Of a stretch of 64,000 bases of DNA, positions 1-8,963 are shown one piece after another. This stretch comes from CBFIDE01 sp965661265 (lineage in GTDB: Bacteria > Bacteroidota > Bacteroidia > Flavobacteriales > Schleiferiaceae), in contig CBFIDE010000002.1 of NCBI GenBank assembly GCA_965661265.1, positions 98,827-162,826 on the forward strand, written 5' to 3'. Under the pieces are notes generated by a model, which was not told the origin of the DNA, searched no databases, and saw nothing but the letters and a program-made list of their open reading frames with translations. The translations under genes were made by a program, and so were the position numbers. Every line of letters starts with the position of its first letter. The first letter of the stretch is position 1.

Positions 1-177
1 AAGGCACATCGTGTAGCTGAGCAAATCGATGCCGGAATTGTATGGGTGAACTGCTGGCTAGTTAGAGATCTTAGAACTCCTTTTGGTGGAGTAAAAGAAA
101 GTGGAGTTGGTAGAGAAGGGGGCTTTGAAGCTTTAGACTTTTTTACTGAACCCAAGAACGTTTGCATGACCTTTTAG
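1..177 (+). CDS. Aldehyde dehydrogenase, C-terminal end (partial), probably 2-aminomuconic semialdehyde dehydrogenase
   Basis: Only the last 58 codons are present; the gene begins before the window. The frame is open from base 1 to a TAG. The visible residues (WVNCWLV, then TPFGGVKESGVGREGG, then a short FFTEPKNVCM tail) are the C-terminal signature of NAD-dependent aldehyde dehydrogenases of the 2-hydroxymuconic/2-aminomuconic semialdehyde type. In kynurenine catabolism this enzyme acts directly after ACMSD, which is encoded near 22 kb in this window, so a role in tryptophan breakdown is likely but inferred. It converges on rmuC with only 6 bases between the stop codons. The catalytic Cys and Glu lie outside the window, so the exact substrate is unproven. 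Confidence 0.8.
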   Translation, partial: KAHRVAEQIDAGIVWVNCWLVRDLRTPFGGVKESGVGREGGFEALDFFTEPKNVCMTF

Positions 178-183
178 GTCTGC

Positions 184-1509
184 TTATTCATCATCACTTC
201 TGTCTAATAGCTTAGGTTCAATTTGTTTGTTTGGAGAAGCACCTAAAGTTCTCAATCTTTCGGTTCTTCTTACTAGATTACCAGAGCCTTCTGTAAGCTT
301 ATTCATCGCATCATCATAAGTTCCTTTTACGGTCTTTAATTGACTGCCTAGTTTTAGAAGGTCGGTGGTAAACCCAACAAATTTATCATAGAGATCTCCG
401 GCCTGTCTTGCTATTTCGTCTGCGTTTTTACTTTGAGCGTCCTGTTTCCAGATGTAAGAAATGGTTCTTAATGTTGCTAAAAGAGTAGAGGTTCCTACCA
501 ATACCAAATTGCTTTTTAAGGCTTCTTCAAAAAGACTTGGATCTTCTCTTAATGCTAAGGTTAAAGCAGGCTCATTGGCTACAAACATAAGTACATAAGA
601 AGGAGTAGTTATACCGTAAAGCTCATGATATTTCTTAGCACTCAAGCCTTTTATATGAAGCCTAAGGCTGTCTAAATGTTCCTTAATATAACGCTTGCCT
701 TCAGCTTCATCTTCTGTTTGTACAAAGTTTGTATAGGCCGTTAAAGAAACTTTTGAATCAATGATGATATTCTTTCCATCAGGTAGATCAATGATATAAT
801 CTAAGCGCTGATTTTTGCCTTCTTCATTTTTAAAGTTTTCCTCTTTCCTATAATGCGTATCCTTTATTAGGCCTGCTGATTCTAATATTTTCTCTAGTTG
901 AAATTCGCCCCAATTACCTTGAGTTTTAGAATCGCCTCTAAGTGCTTTAGTTAAACTCTTGGCGTCTTCAGTGATCTCTTTATTAAGATGCTTCAGCTGC
1001 AAAATTTCTTGAACTAAGGTTGCATTTCTCTTTTCGTCCTGAAGGTTTGTAGTTTCAACTTTCTCTTGAAACTCTTTTATTTTGAGCTGAAGTGGATTCA
1101 GAATCACCTCTAAATGATCTTTATTCTTATCAGCTATTTTCTGAGAGTTCTCATCTAGAATATTTTGACTAAGCGCCTTAAATTTTAATAGAAGCTCTTC
1201 ATTATTTTTTTCTTGATTGTCTTTTTGCTCTTTTAATTTTTCCTCAAGAGTAGTTTTGAATGCTTCAAGGCTTGCAATTTGAGATTTCAATTTGCTCAAT
1301 TCATTGATATACTCTTGAATCGTATTTTCCTTTTTTTGTAGCTCTTCAGATTTTGAACTTAAGTTACTTTCGGCAGCTTGCTGTTGAGATTTTAATTTAA
1401 TAATCTCATTATTACTTTCTGATAGTGCTGATTGACCTTTGCTTTTAGCCAATAGCCAACCTATGAGTAAGCCTACTATTAAACCTAATATAATTTGAAG
1501 TATTTCCAT
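184..1509 (-). CDS. rmuC: RmuC family DNA recombination protein
   Basis: 441 aa. Residues 6-21 form a single N-terminal membrane anchor. A long coiled coil runs from about 25 to 190. The RmuC core follows, with the conserved KTQGNWGEFQLEKILE stretch at 195-210 and a PD-(D/E)XK-nuclease-like strand (IIIDSKV) near residue 255. RmuC proteins limit inversions between short inverted repeats, presumably by cleaving DNA structures; the biochemical activity is poorly defined. The start codon overlaps the stop of the upstream marC-family gene by one base (TAATG on the minus strand), so the two are co-transcribed and probably translationally coupled. Length and architecture are normal for the family. 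Confidence 0.93.
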   Translation of the reverse strand: MEILQIILGLIVGLLIGWLLAKSKGQSALSESNNEIIKLKSQQQAAESNLSSKSEELQKKENTIQEYINELSKLKSQIASLEAFKTTLEEKLKEQKDNQEKNNEELLLKFKALSQNILDENSQKIADKNKDHLEVILNPLQLKIKEFQEKVETTNLQDEKRNATLVQEILQLKHLNKEITEDAKSLTKALRGDSKTQGNWGEFQLEKILESAGLIKDTHYRKEENFKNEEGKNQRLDYIIDLPDGKNIIIDSKVSLTAYTNFVQTEDEAEGKRYIKEHLDSLRLHIKGLSAKKYHELYGITTPSYVLMFVANEPALTLALREDPSLFEEALKSNLVLVGTSTLLATLRTISYIWKQDAQSKNADEIARQAGDLYDKFVGFTTDLLKLGSQLKTVKGTYDDAMNKLTEGSGNLVRRTERLRTLGASPNKQIEPKLLDRSDDE

Positions 1510-2147
1510 TAGAAGTAAATCTTGTATAATTCAGAAATCCCACTCATTATCATTTGAGCAGCAAGGGCTCCAACCACAAGGCCCATTAATCTGTTCATCA
1601 CTTTAAGCCCATTAATACCTAATTTTCTTTTGATATAAGGCATCCTTCTGAGGATAAAGAAATTAGCCAGTGAACAGATTAATATTGCAATTCCAGTTGC
1701 AACATAAGACAATATCTCAGTTTGTTCCCCTCTAATAGAAATTAAAGTTGAGGCCAAACCTGGACCAACAATGATTGGAATAGCCAAGGGAACTATACTG
1801 ATATCTTCTACCTTATTAGCGGCTGAATGTTCTTTAGAAGTATGGTTCACTTTTTTGTCAAATCCTTGAACCATATTAAAGCCCATAAAAAGAAGAATGA
1901 GCCCACCAAAAACTTGAAGTGAATTAGGGCTAATACCAAAAAAACTAAAAATATACGTTCCCAGTAAGAAGGTCACTATCATAGCAATAAATACAGCCTT
2001 AGAATTCTTAAAGGCTGTTTCTTGTATAGTTTTCTTGTCTACATCTTCATCTAAAAGACTTAGCATAATAACTCCTGCAGATAATGGATTCATTATCGTA
2101 AATATTGTTACCGAGTCATTGAGGACAGATCTTAGAAATTCTATCAT
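1509..2147 (-). CDS. MarC family integral membrane protein
   Basis: 212 aa with about six hydrophobic membrane segments. It starts with a helix containing the FTIMNPLSAG motif typical of MarC/UPF0056 proteins, and a second half-repeat carries PLAIPIIVGPG near residues 120-130. The family is widespread and was once linked to multiple antibiotic resistance, but that role was not upheld and transport substrates are unknown. It is the first gene of a two-gene unit with rmuC. A TATATTTG promoter element lies five bases before its ATG, which would give an almost leaderless transcript. Confidence 0.88.
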   Translation of the reverse strand: MIEFLRSVLNDSVTIFTIMNPLSAGVIMLSLLDEDVDKKTIQETAFKNSKAVFIAMIVTFLLGTYIFSFFGISPNSLQVFGGLILLFMGFNMVQGFDKKVNHTSKEHSAANKVEDISIVPLAIPIIVGPGLASTLISIRGEQTEILSYVATGIAILICSLANFFILRRMPYIKRKLGINGLKVMNRLMGLVVGALAAQMIMSGISELYKIYF

Positions 2148-2151
2148 TAAG

Positions 2152-2159
2152 CAAATATA
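2152..2159 (-). promoter_or_regulatory. Bacteroidota -7 promoter element for the marC-rmuC unit
   Basis: The minus strand reads TATATTTG, a perfect match to TAnnTTTG. Only four bases separate it from the ATG (2147), so transcription would begin at or within a base or two of the start codon. Confidence 0.55.
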
Positions 2160-2219
2160 GAATTCTAAAGCTCTTGAATGGATAGAATAAAATTGGTATT
2201 TTTAACATTATCTCTATTT

Positions 2220-3101
2220 ATGACTGATTTCCCCAATTTGCCTAATTTAATTCATTGGGCCATTCCCTTTTTTGCACTTGCTGTTTTAGTTGAAGTGATT
2301 TTATCAGCTAGGGCTAAGTCTAAAGCATATGAGGCAAAGGATGCTTTAAGCAGTATTGCCATGGGGCTTGGAAATGTATTGATTGATCTACTGAATAAGG
2401 CCTTGATTTTTGGAGCTTATTATTGGGTATATCAATTTCATTTCTTTGAGTTTGGCTTTGGAATATTGGCATGGATCTTCTGTTTCTTTGCTGAAGATTT
2501 TAGCTATTATTGGTTTCATAGAGCAAGTCATAGCATCCGTTTTTTCTGGGCGAGCCACGTAATCCATCATTCATCACAAAATTATACACTCGCAACAGCC
2601 TTGAGGCAAACATGGACTGGGAAAACTACTGGCGCTTTTTTATTCTGGATGTGGATGCCGCTTTTGGGTTTCCACCCGATAATGATCTTCTTTCTTCAAA
2701 GCATAAGCTTACTCTACCAATTTTGGATTCATACAGAGCTTATAAAAAAAATGCCAGCTTGGTTTGAGTATATCTTTAATACTCCTTCCCATCACAGGGT
2801 CCACCATGGTTCAGATACAGAGTATCTGGATAGAAACCATGCAGGTGTATTGGTGATTTGGGATAGAATGTTTGGCACTTTTGTAGAAGAAAAACATAAA
2901 CCAACTTACGGATTGACTGAGAATATTCATTCACATAATCCTTTTATTATTGCCACACACGAATGGTGGTCTATGATTAAGGATGTTCGAAAATACCCCC
3001 AGTATGCATTAGGATATATTTTTAAGCCACCTGGCTGGAGTCACGATGGAAGTAGAAAGACCTCAAAACAAATGCGAGATCAAATTAAAAAGAATAAATA
3101 A
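2220..3101 (+). CDS. Sterol desaturase / fatty acid hydroxylase family membrane protein
   Basis: 293 aa from the chosen start. It has four to five membrane helices and the three histidine clusters that bind the di-iron centre: HRASH (residues 100-104), HVIHH (113-117) and HHRVHH (191-196). This marks the fatty acid hydroxylase superfamily, membrane oxygenases that hydroxylate or desaturate lipids; the substrate cannot be told from sequence. An upstream in-frame ATG at 2178 would add 14 residues. I prefer 2220 because a TATTTTTA box at about 2193, close to TAnnTTTG, lies between the two ATGs and because MTDFPNLPNLIHWAIPFF is a typical family N-terminus. It is divergent from marC. The next feature downstream is a tRNA with its own promoter. 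Confidence 0.87.
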   Translation: MTDFPNLPNLIHWAIPFFALAVLVEVILSARAKSKAYEAKDALSSIAMGLGNVLIDLLNKALIFGAYYWVYQFHFFEFGFGILAWIFCFFAEDFSYYWFHRASHSIRFFWASHVIHHSSQNYTLATALRQTWTGKTTGAFLFWMWMPLLGFHPIMIFFLQSISLLYQFWIHTELIKKMPAWFEYIFNTPSHHRVHHGSDTEYLDRNHAGVLVIWDRMFGTFVEEKHKPTYGLTENIHSHNPFIIATHEWWSMIKDVRKYPQYALGYIFKPPGWSHDGSRKTSKQMRDQIKKNK

Positions 3102-3118
3102 GAGGGCTTATTTATAGC

Positions 3119-3148
3119 TTGTGTATTTGTATGCAAGCCTTATATTTG
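3119..3148 (+). promoter_or_regulatory. Promoter of tRNA-Ala
   Basis: A TTG at 3119-3121 (-33 element) and TATATTTG at 3141-3148 (-7 element) are separated by 19 bases, the usual Bacteroidota spacing. The tRNA begins 12 bases after the -7 element. Confidence 0.65.
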
Positions 3149-3160
3149 CTGCACTAATCT

Positions 3161-3235
<75 letters not shown>

Positions 3236-3267
3236 AAAAAAAGCCTCAACTTTCGTTGAGGCTTTTT
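3236..3267. terminator. Bidirectional terminator between tRNA-Ala and the helicase gene
   Basis: The hairpin AAAAAGCCTCAAC / GTTGAGGCTTTTT with a TTTC loop has an A-run on the left and a T-run on the right. It can therefore stop transcription of the tRNA (plus) and of the helicase gene (minus). Confidence 0.88.
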
Positions 3268-3271
3268 GATT

Positions 3272-4525
3272 TTAATATCTACGTGGTCTTGATGATTTTG
3301 AAGAGGGCTTTTTGGAGCCTTTATTCCTTGAATTTTGTTGAGGTCTTCTTCCTCTACCACCTCCTTGCTTTGGCTTTTCAGTAGAAGCATTTGGATCTGG
3401 CTCAAAACCTATGGCATCTCTCATTTTTAATGGAGACTTGGTAAGCTTTTCTATATCTCTAAGGTAAGAGGTTTCGTCTGGGCTAACCAAAGAAATTGCT
3501 TCTCCTTTTGCTCCAGCTCTTCCGGTTCTCCCGATTCTATGAACATAGTCCTCCGCTTGGTTTGGAAGCTCAAAGTTCACAACATGAGGTAAAAGAGGAA
3601 TGTCCAGACCTCTGGCCGCAATATCGGTGGCAACCAAAACTCTAATATCACCACTTTTAAAATTAGCCAATGCTCTAGTTCTAGCACCTTGACTCTTATT
3701 TCCGTGAATAGCCGCTGCGCTAATATCCGCTTGCATAAGCTTTTTGGTTAGTTTGTCAGCACCATGTTTTGTTCTTGTAAAAATCAAAACCTGACTCCAT
3801 TCACCCTCGCTGATTAGCTTAGTGATGAAAATGGGTTTTTTAGCTTTATCTACAAAGTGAGCATACTGCTCAATTTTCTCAACGGTCGTATTCTCAGGAG
3901 TAGCTTCTACTCTCACAGGATTGTTTAAGAATTGAGATGCTAAGCCCTTAATCTGTGCAGAAAAGGTAGCAGAGAATAAAAGACTTTGCTTTTTCTCAGG
4001 AACTAAGCTTAAAACCTTCTTAATATCTCTTAAGAATCCCATATCTAACATGCGGTCAGCTTCATCTAAAATCAAAACTTCAACACTGCTTAGAGAGCAA
4101 TAACCTTGATTGACTAAGTCTAATAATCGGCCCGGAGTTGCAATTAAAATATCTACACCTTGGTTTAAGGTCTGAACTTGTGGGTTTTGGTTCACACCCC
4201 CAAAAATAACTGCGGATTTGTGGCCTGTATACTTACTATAATCTTTTACTTCTTGAAATACTTGTGCCGCTAACTCCCTTGTTGGGGTTAGAATAAGGGC
4301 CTTGATGCGTCTTTTTCTACTGCGGTCTGGAGTTCCTAATAATTGTAAAAGAGGAAGACAAAAGGCCGCTGTTTTACCAGTTCCGGTCTGCGCCGATGCT
4401 AGTAGATCTTTCCTGTCTAATACGTGGGGAATAGCTTTTTCTTGAATCGGAGATGGTTCTGTATAACCCTTCTCCTCAATAGCTTGGAGTATGGTCTTTG
4501 AAAGACCAAGTTTTTTAAATGACAT
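3272..4525 (-). CDS. rhlE: DEAD-box ATP-dependent RNA helicase, RhlE type
   Basis: 417 aa. All core motifs are visible: Q motif (TEPSPIQ, 22-28), motif I AQTGTGKT (45-52), Ia PTRELA (81-86), Ib TPGR (130-133), II DEAD (154-157), III SAT (185-187) and VI HRIGRTGR (329-336). The C-terminal 30 residues are a basic Gly/Arg/Ser/Lys-rich tail of the kind that binds RNA. RhlE-type helicases unwind short RNA duplexes in ribosome assembly and mRNA decay. The gene stands alone, with a TACCTTTG promoter box 17 bases before the ATG and the shared hairpin terminator at its end. Subfamily assignment rests on overall resemblance only. Confidence 0.93.
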   Translation of the reverse strand: MSFKKLGLSKTILQAIEEKGYTEPSPIQEKAIPHVLDRKDLLASAQTGTGKTAAFCLPLLQLLGTPDRSRKRRIKALILTPTRELAAQVFQEVKDYSKYTGHKSAVIFGGVNQNPQVQTLNQGVDILIATPGRLLDLVNQGYCSLSSVEVLILDEADRMLDMGFLRDIKKVLSLVPEKKQSLLFSATFSAQIKGLASQFLNNPVRVEATPENTTVEKIEQYAHFVDKAKKPIFITKLISEGEWSQVLIFTRTKHGADKLTKKLMQADISAAAIHGNKSQGARTRALANFKSGDIRVLVATDIAARGLDIPLLPHVVNFELPNQAEDYVHRIGRTGRAGAKGEAISLVSPDETSYLRDIEKLTKSPLKMRDAIGFEPDPNASTEKPKQGGGRGRRPQQNSRNKGSKKPSSKSSRPRRY

Positions 4526-4541
4526 ATAAAATTATAAGCCG

Positions 4542-4549
4542 CAAAGGTA
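4542..4549 (-). promoter_or_regulatory. -7 promoter element of the DEAD-box helicase gene
   Basis: TACCTTTG on the minus strand, a perfect TAnnTTTG match, leaving a short untranslated leader of about 10 bases. Confidence 0.55.
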
Positions 4550-4668
4550 GGTTCATTTAATCGATCTAATCTATAAATTGATTTTTTCTATAGTTTTCAA
4601 TCACTTTATTATTAATGCGATGATCAAAGCTTTCTTTTATACTAATTATGGAAATTGCTATTATTAGG

Positions 4669-5421
4669 TTAAATAGGTAGTATAGTTTCAAGCGTTTGGC
4701 TATTTAGCCAGCCAATCTTACCATCTACTAACTTAACTTTTGCCCAATTCTGATACTCTTCTATTATCAAGACTTTACTGCCTTCATGTAAAATGAAAGT
4801 GTCTTCTGCCTTTATTCCAGGGCCGCTTTTTGCATAGGAGCTTTCGGAGGTAATAATCGCATACTTATTAAGCTTTTCATATCCTCTGGCTTGAAATGAT
4901 AAAAGGATACTAAATAATGCTAAACAAGAAGTTAAAATCATAACATTGACAATCTTCTTTGAGCTCTTTCTGATGAAAAACAAATAGGAAAACAAACTCA
5001 ACAGTAATAACAAAACTAAGCTTATAATCGCCCAAAGATTACTGCTTAACAAGCTCACGAAGCTTTTATATGCAGACCTAAATAGTGGTTCCGGAAGCAC
5101 TTCAAATTTATCTATCCTACTTTTATTTGCAATTTCAAGATTGTGAATTAGCTCCTCATCTTCCGGGTTGATGATTAAGGCTTTTTCATAATGAAGAATG
5201 GCTTGTCCTAGGTTTCCTTCCTTGAAATAAGAGTTTCCAAGGTTGTAAAATAGAGCCGCAGAAGAATGACCCTCTTCAAGTAGTCTGTCAAATAGTTCAA
5301 TAGCTTTTGCATAATTAGATTCCGAATAAGCATTTACTGCTGAATCCATTAATGGCTCTGTATCACTTGCTGAAAGTGAGAATAATTGAAAGCTTAAAAG
5401 TAGTAGGAAGAGCTTTTTCAT
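4669..5421 (-). CDS. batE: BatE: TPR and SH3 domain membrane protein
   Basis: 250 aa. It has a signal peptide (1-19), a tetratricopeptide-repeat region (about 25-100, with ALFYNLGNSYFKEGNLGQAI), two transmembrane helices (about 122-150 and 158-176) and a C-terminal bacterial SH3 domain (about 185-245, ending WLNSQTLE). This is the usual architecture of BatE, the last gene of the Bacteroides aerotolerance operon. Bat proteins are thought to form an envelope complex that helps survive oxidative or envelope stress; the molecular function is not settled. Its ATG overlaps the batD stop by four bases, indicating translational coupling. It is the final gene of the operon; I see no clear hairpin terminator after it. 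Confidence 0.9.
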   Translation of the reverse strand: MKKLFLLLLSFQLFSLSASDTEPLMDSAVNAYSESNYAKAIELFDRLLEEGHSSAALFYNLGNSYFKEGNLGQAILHYEKALIINPEDEELIHNLEIANKSRIDKFEVLPEPLFRSAYKSFVSLLSSNLWAIISLVLLLLLSLFSYLFFIRKSSKKIVNVMILTSCLALFSILLSFQARGYEKLNKYAIITSESSYAKSGPGIKAEDTFILHEGSKVLIIEEYQNWAKVKLVDGKIGWLNSQTLETILPI

Positions 5422-7184
5422 AATTCGCTTTCTATTTTCATGATCAATGTTGAGCTATCTTCAAAATCTTTTTCTTGACTCGTTTTTGAGTGGGATGAAT
5501 ATCTTGCCATTTCTGCACGAGCTAATAGATCCATTAATGAGTTTATTAACTCTTGGCTTACCTTATGCTCTTCAAGACTTTCCGCAATTTTCTCTTTACT
5601 CAACGCACTTTGATTAATACTTAGTTTATCAGAAAAGTATCCCCATAATGCTTGAGATAAGGCTTCGTAAAACTCATCCTTATTAGAGGATTGTAATTCT
5701 TTTGCTCTCTTTAAATGCTTCAATGCTAATTTAGAAGCGCGCTTTTTCTTTTGCCCTTTTTTATCTTTTAAAAGTTCTTTTTGTCTTCTAGATAGAAGGA
5801 AGATTAAAAAAGGAAGTAGGATTAACAAGGCAAGCAAAAGATAATAGAAGATACTATCAATGAATGCTTTGCCTTCTCCTTTATAAGGTTCTCCAATTTC
5901 TCTTTTTACAAACAGTATATCTTCATTAATGTATTCAACAGACTCTTTGAGAACAGCTCCGCCAGTCTCTTGTCTTTGTCCTCCAGGAGCAGGGTCTCCA
6001 GCTATTTGAATAATTATTTCCTCAGTTTCTAGATCAATATATTTCCCCTTCTTAGGATCAAAATAAGCGTACTTAATTGGTGGGATTTTATACTCTCCAC
6101 CAAATCTTGGTACTAAAAGGTACTCTAGCTGCTTATAGCCCTTCATGCCACTTACATCACTGCTAATACTCTCTCTAAATTTAGGTTCATAGACTTCAAA
6201 TGCAGATGGGAACTGGGGCTCAGGCAGATCTGCTAAACTGATGTTTCCATTTCCGCTTAGCTTAATTTTTAAGCTAATAGATTGATCTGGAGTAATCTCT
6301 TTATTATCAACACTCACTTCTAGTTTATACTTGCCAACAGCACCTCCAAAGTAGCTAGGCTTATTGTTAGAAGGCAGTGCTTTAACCTTCAGATTGGGAA
6401 AAGGTATAGATACTTGCTGCTCTACCATTTGTTTCATTCTTCTTCCAAAAAAGTCCTTTTGGTTGGTGCTCACATAGGTAGGGATACTCACTTCTACTTT
6501 TTCGCCTTTGAGGCTCCTTGCTTTCTGAGGAATTAAAAGCTGCTTAAAAACGGTGGATTTACTATACTTTATGCCATTCACATATTCAGTTTCCGTTTTA
6601 TAGGCTTTGATATCAATTCTTTTTTTGTAGAAACCGGAAAAGTCTGCATCCTTAATAATCCTAGGTAAGTTTTGATTATTGGACTTGAAATAAAGAATAT
6701 ATTCCGCAACAACTGGTTCCCCTTGATAAATAGAACTCTTATTCAGCTTAACTTTAAGAAAAGCTTCTCTGGCTGCAATCGACGTAGGATCATTTGGATC
6801 TTTTGATCCTGGTGCTTCCTCGCTAACCGTCATAACCAAACTATTACTTTCGTAGACTTGGCCATCAACACTTACCGTTGCAGGTCCTATATTTAGCTTG
6901 CCTGTTCTTGTAGCTTGAATCATAAAGGAGACAGTTTGTGTAAACTGAATGTCTCTATTTCTCATGACAGTGCTTTCCCCTCTACTTGGACCTCCAACAA
7001 TTCTGAAACCCTCAAAACTTGGAGGGGTAAAATCCCTGCCTCTATCATTGAGGGCAAACTCAATTACAAAACGCTCATTGATACCCACAAAGGTTTTTTC
7101 TACGCTAGCTGTAAATTTAACTTGACCAAAAGAAGCCAAGCCAATTATGCTTAAAAATGTGATGAGGTATATTCTCATTACCAA
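5418..7184 (-). CDS. batD: BatD: oxygen-tolerance membrane-anchored protein
   Basis: 588 aa. A signal peptide (1-20, ending SFGQ) is followed by a large periplasmic region of beta-sandwich repeats (about 21-430; RTGKLNIGPATVSVDGQ is typical of BatD). One strong transmembrane helix spans about 445-466, and the C-terminal cytoplasmic tail is Lys-rich and helical. The protein would present its sandwich domains to the periplasm beside the von Willebrand A proteins BatA and BatB. It overlaps batC by seven bases upstream and batE by four downstream. An alternative start at residue 3 (MRIYLITFLSI) would give a slightly more standard signal peptide. Confidence 0.92.
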   Translation of the reverse strand: MVMRIYLITFLSIIGLASFGQVKFTASVEKTFVGINERFVIEFALNDRGRDFTPPSFEGFRIVGGPSRGESTVMRNRDIQFTQTVSFMIQATRTGKLNIGPATVSVDGQVYESNSLVMTVSEEAPGSKDPNDPTSIAAREAFLKVKLNKSSIYQGEPVVAEYILYFKSNNQNLPRIIKDADFSGFYKKRIDIKAYKTETEYVNGIKYSKSTVFKQLLIPQKARSLKGEKVEVSIPTYVSTNQKDFFGRRMKQMVEQQVSIPFPNLKVKALPSNNKPSYFGGAVGKYKLEVSVDNKEITPDQSISLKIKLSGNGNISLADLPEPQFPSAFEVYEPKFRESISSDVSGMKGYKQLEYLLVPRFGGEYKIPPIKYAYFDPKKGKYIDLETEEIIIQIAGDPAPGGQRQETGGAVLKESVEYINEDILFVKREIGEPYKGEGKAFIDSIFYYLLLALLILLPFLIFLLSRRQKELLKDKKGQKKKRASKLALKHLKRAKELQSSNKDEFYEALSQALWGYFSDKLSINQSALSKEKIAESLEEHKVSQELINSLMDLLARAEMARYSSHSKTSQEKDFEDSSTLIMKIESEL

Positions 7185-7942
7185 TCCTTTTCTTTTTTGG
7201 AGCTAGAGTTGCTTTTTTTCTTTTGCATCTTTTTAGCTAATTCTTCTTCCTTTCTGTCTAACATTTTCATTAATCGCTCCGCATCTTCCTTAGAAATTTC
7301 CCTTGGTTTTCCTTCTTGATTTTTTTGATCCTTTTTATCTTGTTGATCTTTGTTTTTTTGATCTTTTTGGTCATCAGAATTTTCATCTTTCTCTTGATCT
7401 TTTTGATCTTGATTATTTTTCTGGTCCTGATTTTGATCTTGGTCCTTTTTATCGTCTTTATTTTCTTGATCCTTGTTTTGATCTTGTTGCTGCTGTTGCT
7501 GCTGTTGTTGTTCAGCTGCCCTCATACTTTTCTGCAAATTATAACGGGCCTCTTCATCTTTAGGATTTAAGCGCAAAGAGTTTTTATAGGATTCTACAGC
7601 CTCTTTAAATTTCTCGCTAGAAGCGAAAGCATTACCTTGGTTATAAAAGGCTTGAGATTTAATTTCTTCTTGTTTTGTCATTTTTGCTGCCAGCTCAAAG
7701 GCCTCCGCAGCTTCCTCGTAACGCTCTTGTCTATACAGGGCATTTCCTAGATTGAATTGAGCTTCAATGGCCTTTTCTTCTTCTGTTTTTTCTAGGGCAG
7801 AACGCAATGCTATCTCTGATTCTCCAAATTTACTTTCTTCAAAAAGCTTATTGGCTTTAGATATAGTTCTATTGTATTCTTGCCCCTTAGTAAATAAAGC
7901 AGAAAGCAGTAGTACACCTATGATTAAAAACTTAGTCTTCAT
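7178..7942 (-). CDS. batC: BatC: TPR protein with a Gln/Asp/Lys/Asn low-complexity tail
   Basis: 254 aa. It has a signal peptide (1-20) and a TPR array covering about 24-140 (LRLNPKDEEARYNLQ marks the last repeat). A run of nine Gln follows, then about 65 residues built almost only from D, Q, K, N and E. The gene ends in a Lys-rich helix (DRKEEELAKKMQKKK). The low-complexity tract corresponds to DNA dominated by repeats of TTTTGATCTT on the plus strand, a region prone to slippage length change. TPR proteins scaffold protein assembly, here probably the Bat VWA complex. It overlaps batB by 11 bases and batD by seven. Confidence 0.9.
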   Translation of the reverse strand: MKTKFLIIGVLLLSALFTKGQEYNRTISKANKLFEESKFGESEIALRSALEKTEEEKAIEAQFNLGNALYRQERYEEAAEAFELAAKMTKQEEIKSQAFYNQGNAFASSEKFKEAVESYKNSLRLNPKDEEARYNLQKSMRAAEQQQQQQQQQDQNKDQENKDDKKDQDQNQDQKNNQDQKDQEKDENSDDQKDQKNKDQQDKKDQKNQEGKPREISKEDAERLMKMLDRKEEELAKKMQKKKSNSSSKKEKDW

Positions 7943-8963
7943 TATTCTTCAGTTTTTCTAACCAAACAGTTTTGCGCTCTGAGATAAAAATATCAATTAA
8001 AAAGATAATTAGTACTAATCCTAAAAACCACTGAAACTGATCTTCATAGTCTGAAAACACCTGAGTTTCAAACTCTGTTTTTTCCATTTTGGATAATTCG
8101 TCATTGAATTTTTTGGCGGCACTGCTCACGTCTTTGCCAGAGATATATTTAGCATTGCTAATGGAAGCAATTTCTTTCAAGCTGGCCTCGTTCTTTTTAC
8201 TTAAAACAATGCTCCCTGATTTGTCTTTTTTATAATCAACAATTGATCTTGCGCTATATACAGGAATTGGTCCACCTCTTTCCGTACCAAATCCCACAGT
8301 ATATATTTTAGTTCCTTTTTCGTTCAAGCTTTGCGCGATTCCTTGGTAAGAGGCTTCGTGGTCTTCACCGTCAGAAAGAACCACTATCATTCTGTTTTTT
8401 TGATCTTCATCATCAAAAAAGGAATTAGATAATTCAAGAGCTTCAGCGAGGGCAGTTCCTTGAGTAGGAACCAGATCTGTGCTTATGGAGTTTAAAAACA
8501 TTCTGGCAGCACCATAGTCTGTCGTAATTGGAAGCTGCGGATATGCTTCTCCTGCATATATTATAATGCCGACTCTGTCTGAAACTAATTCATCTAAGCT
8601 TTTAGAGATAAACAGTTTCGCCTTTTCTAACCTATTTGGCTTTACATCTTCTGTAAGCATACTTTTACTCACATCGATGGCAAATACGATATCAACCCCT
8701 TTCCTTTTTACATTTTCTAGTCTGCTTCCCACTTTTGGGTTGACAAGGGCTAGGGAAATCGCCGCAAGGCAAATAAGCCAAAGAACTATTTTTAAACCCA
8801 TCTTATTGCTGCTCATTTGAGGCGCCATGAGTTCTAATATTCTGCTTGAACCAAACTTTTTTAATGCCTTCGATTTTTGTAATCGCCATAGAGCATATAA
8901 TGCTACTACTAAGGGGATGCTTAGCAAGAACCAGAAGTATTCAGGATGTTCTAATTCGTACAT
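7932..8963 (-). CDS. batB: BatB: von Willebrand factor A domain membrane protein
   Basis: 343 aa. Two N-terminal transmembrane helices (about 9-26 and 57-74) precede a VWA domain with a complete MIDAS metal site, D97-x-S99-x-S101. The conserved downstream Thr (TQGTAL) and Asp (LSDGEDHE) are also present. A C-terminal helix (about 312-332) returns to the membrane. The VWA domain lies outside the cytoplasm and should bind a ligand through Mg2+. BatA and BatB are paralogues in tandem, and the batA stop and batB start share one base. A copy of the GCTTNNCGCGAT motif lies inside the gene at 8328-8339. Confidence 0.93.
   Translation of the reverse strand: MYELEHPEYFWFLLSIPLVVALYALWRLQKSKALKKFGSSRILELMAPQMSSNKMGLKIVLWLICLAAISLALVNPKVGSRLENVKRKGVDIVFAIDVSKSMLTEDVKPNRLEKAKLFISKSLDELVSDRVGIIIYAGEAYPQLPITTDYGAARMFLNSISTDLVPTQGTALAEALELSNSFFDDEDQKNRMIVVLSDGEDHEASYQGIAQSLNEKGTKIYTVGFGTERGGPIPVYSARSIVDYKKDKSGSIVLSKKNEASLKEIASISNAKYISGKDVSSAAKKFNDELSKMEKTEFETQVFSDYEDQFQWFLGLVLIIFLIDIFISERKTVWLEKLKNNED
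8328..8339 (+). repeat. GCTTNNCGCGAT motif copy (NN = TG)
   Basis: Lies antisense within batB, where the coding strand reads ATC GCG CAA AGC (Ile-Ala-Gln-Ser). Confidence 0.7.

Noticed and set aside
2178..2219. Upstream ATG for the sterol-desaturase-family gene
   Set aside because: A promoter-like box lies after it, and the added residues are not typical of the family; it cannot be fully excluded.
7303..7570. Two plus-strand open frames rich in Phe/Ile/Leu and Asp
   Set aside because: They are antisense to the batC low-complexity tract and come from its repetitive codons.
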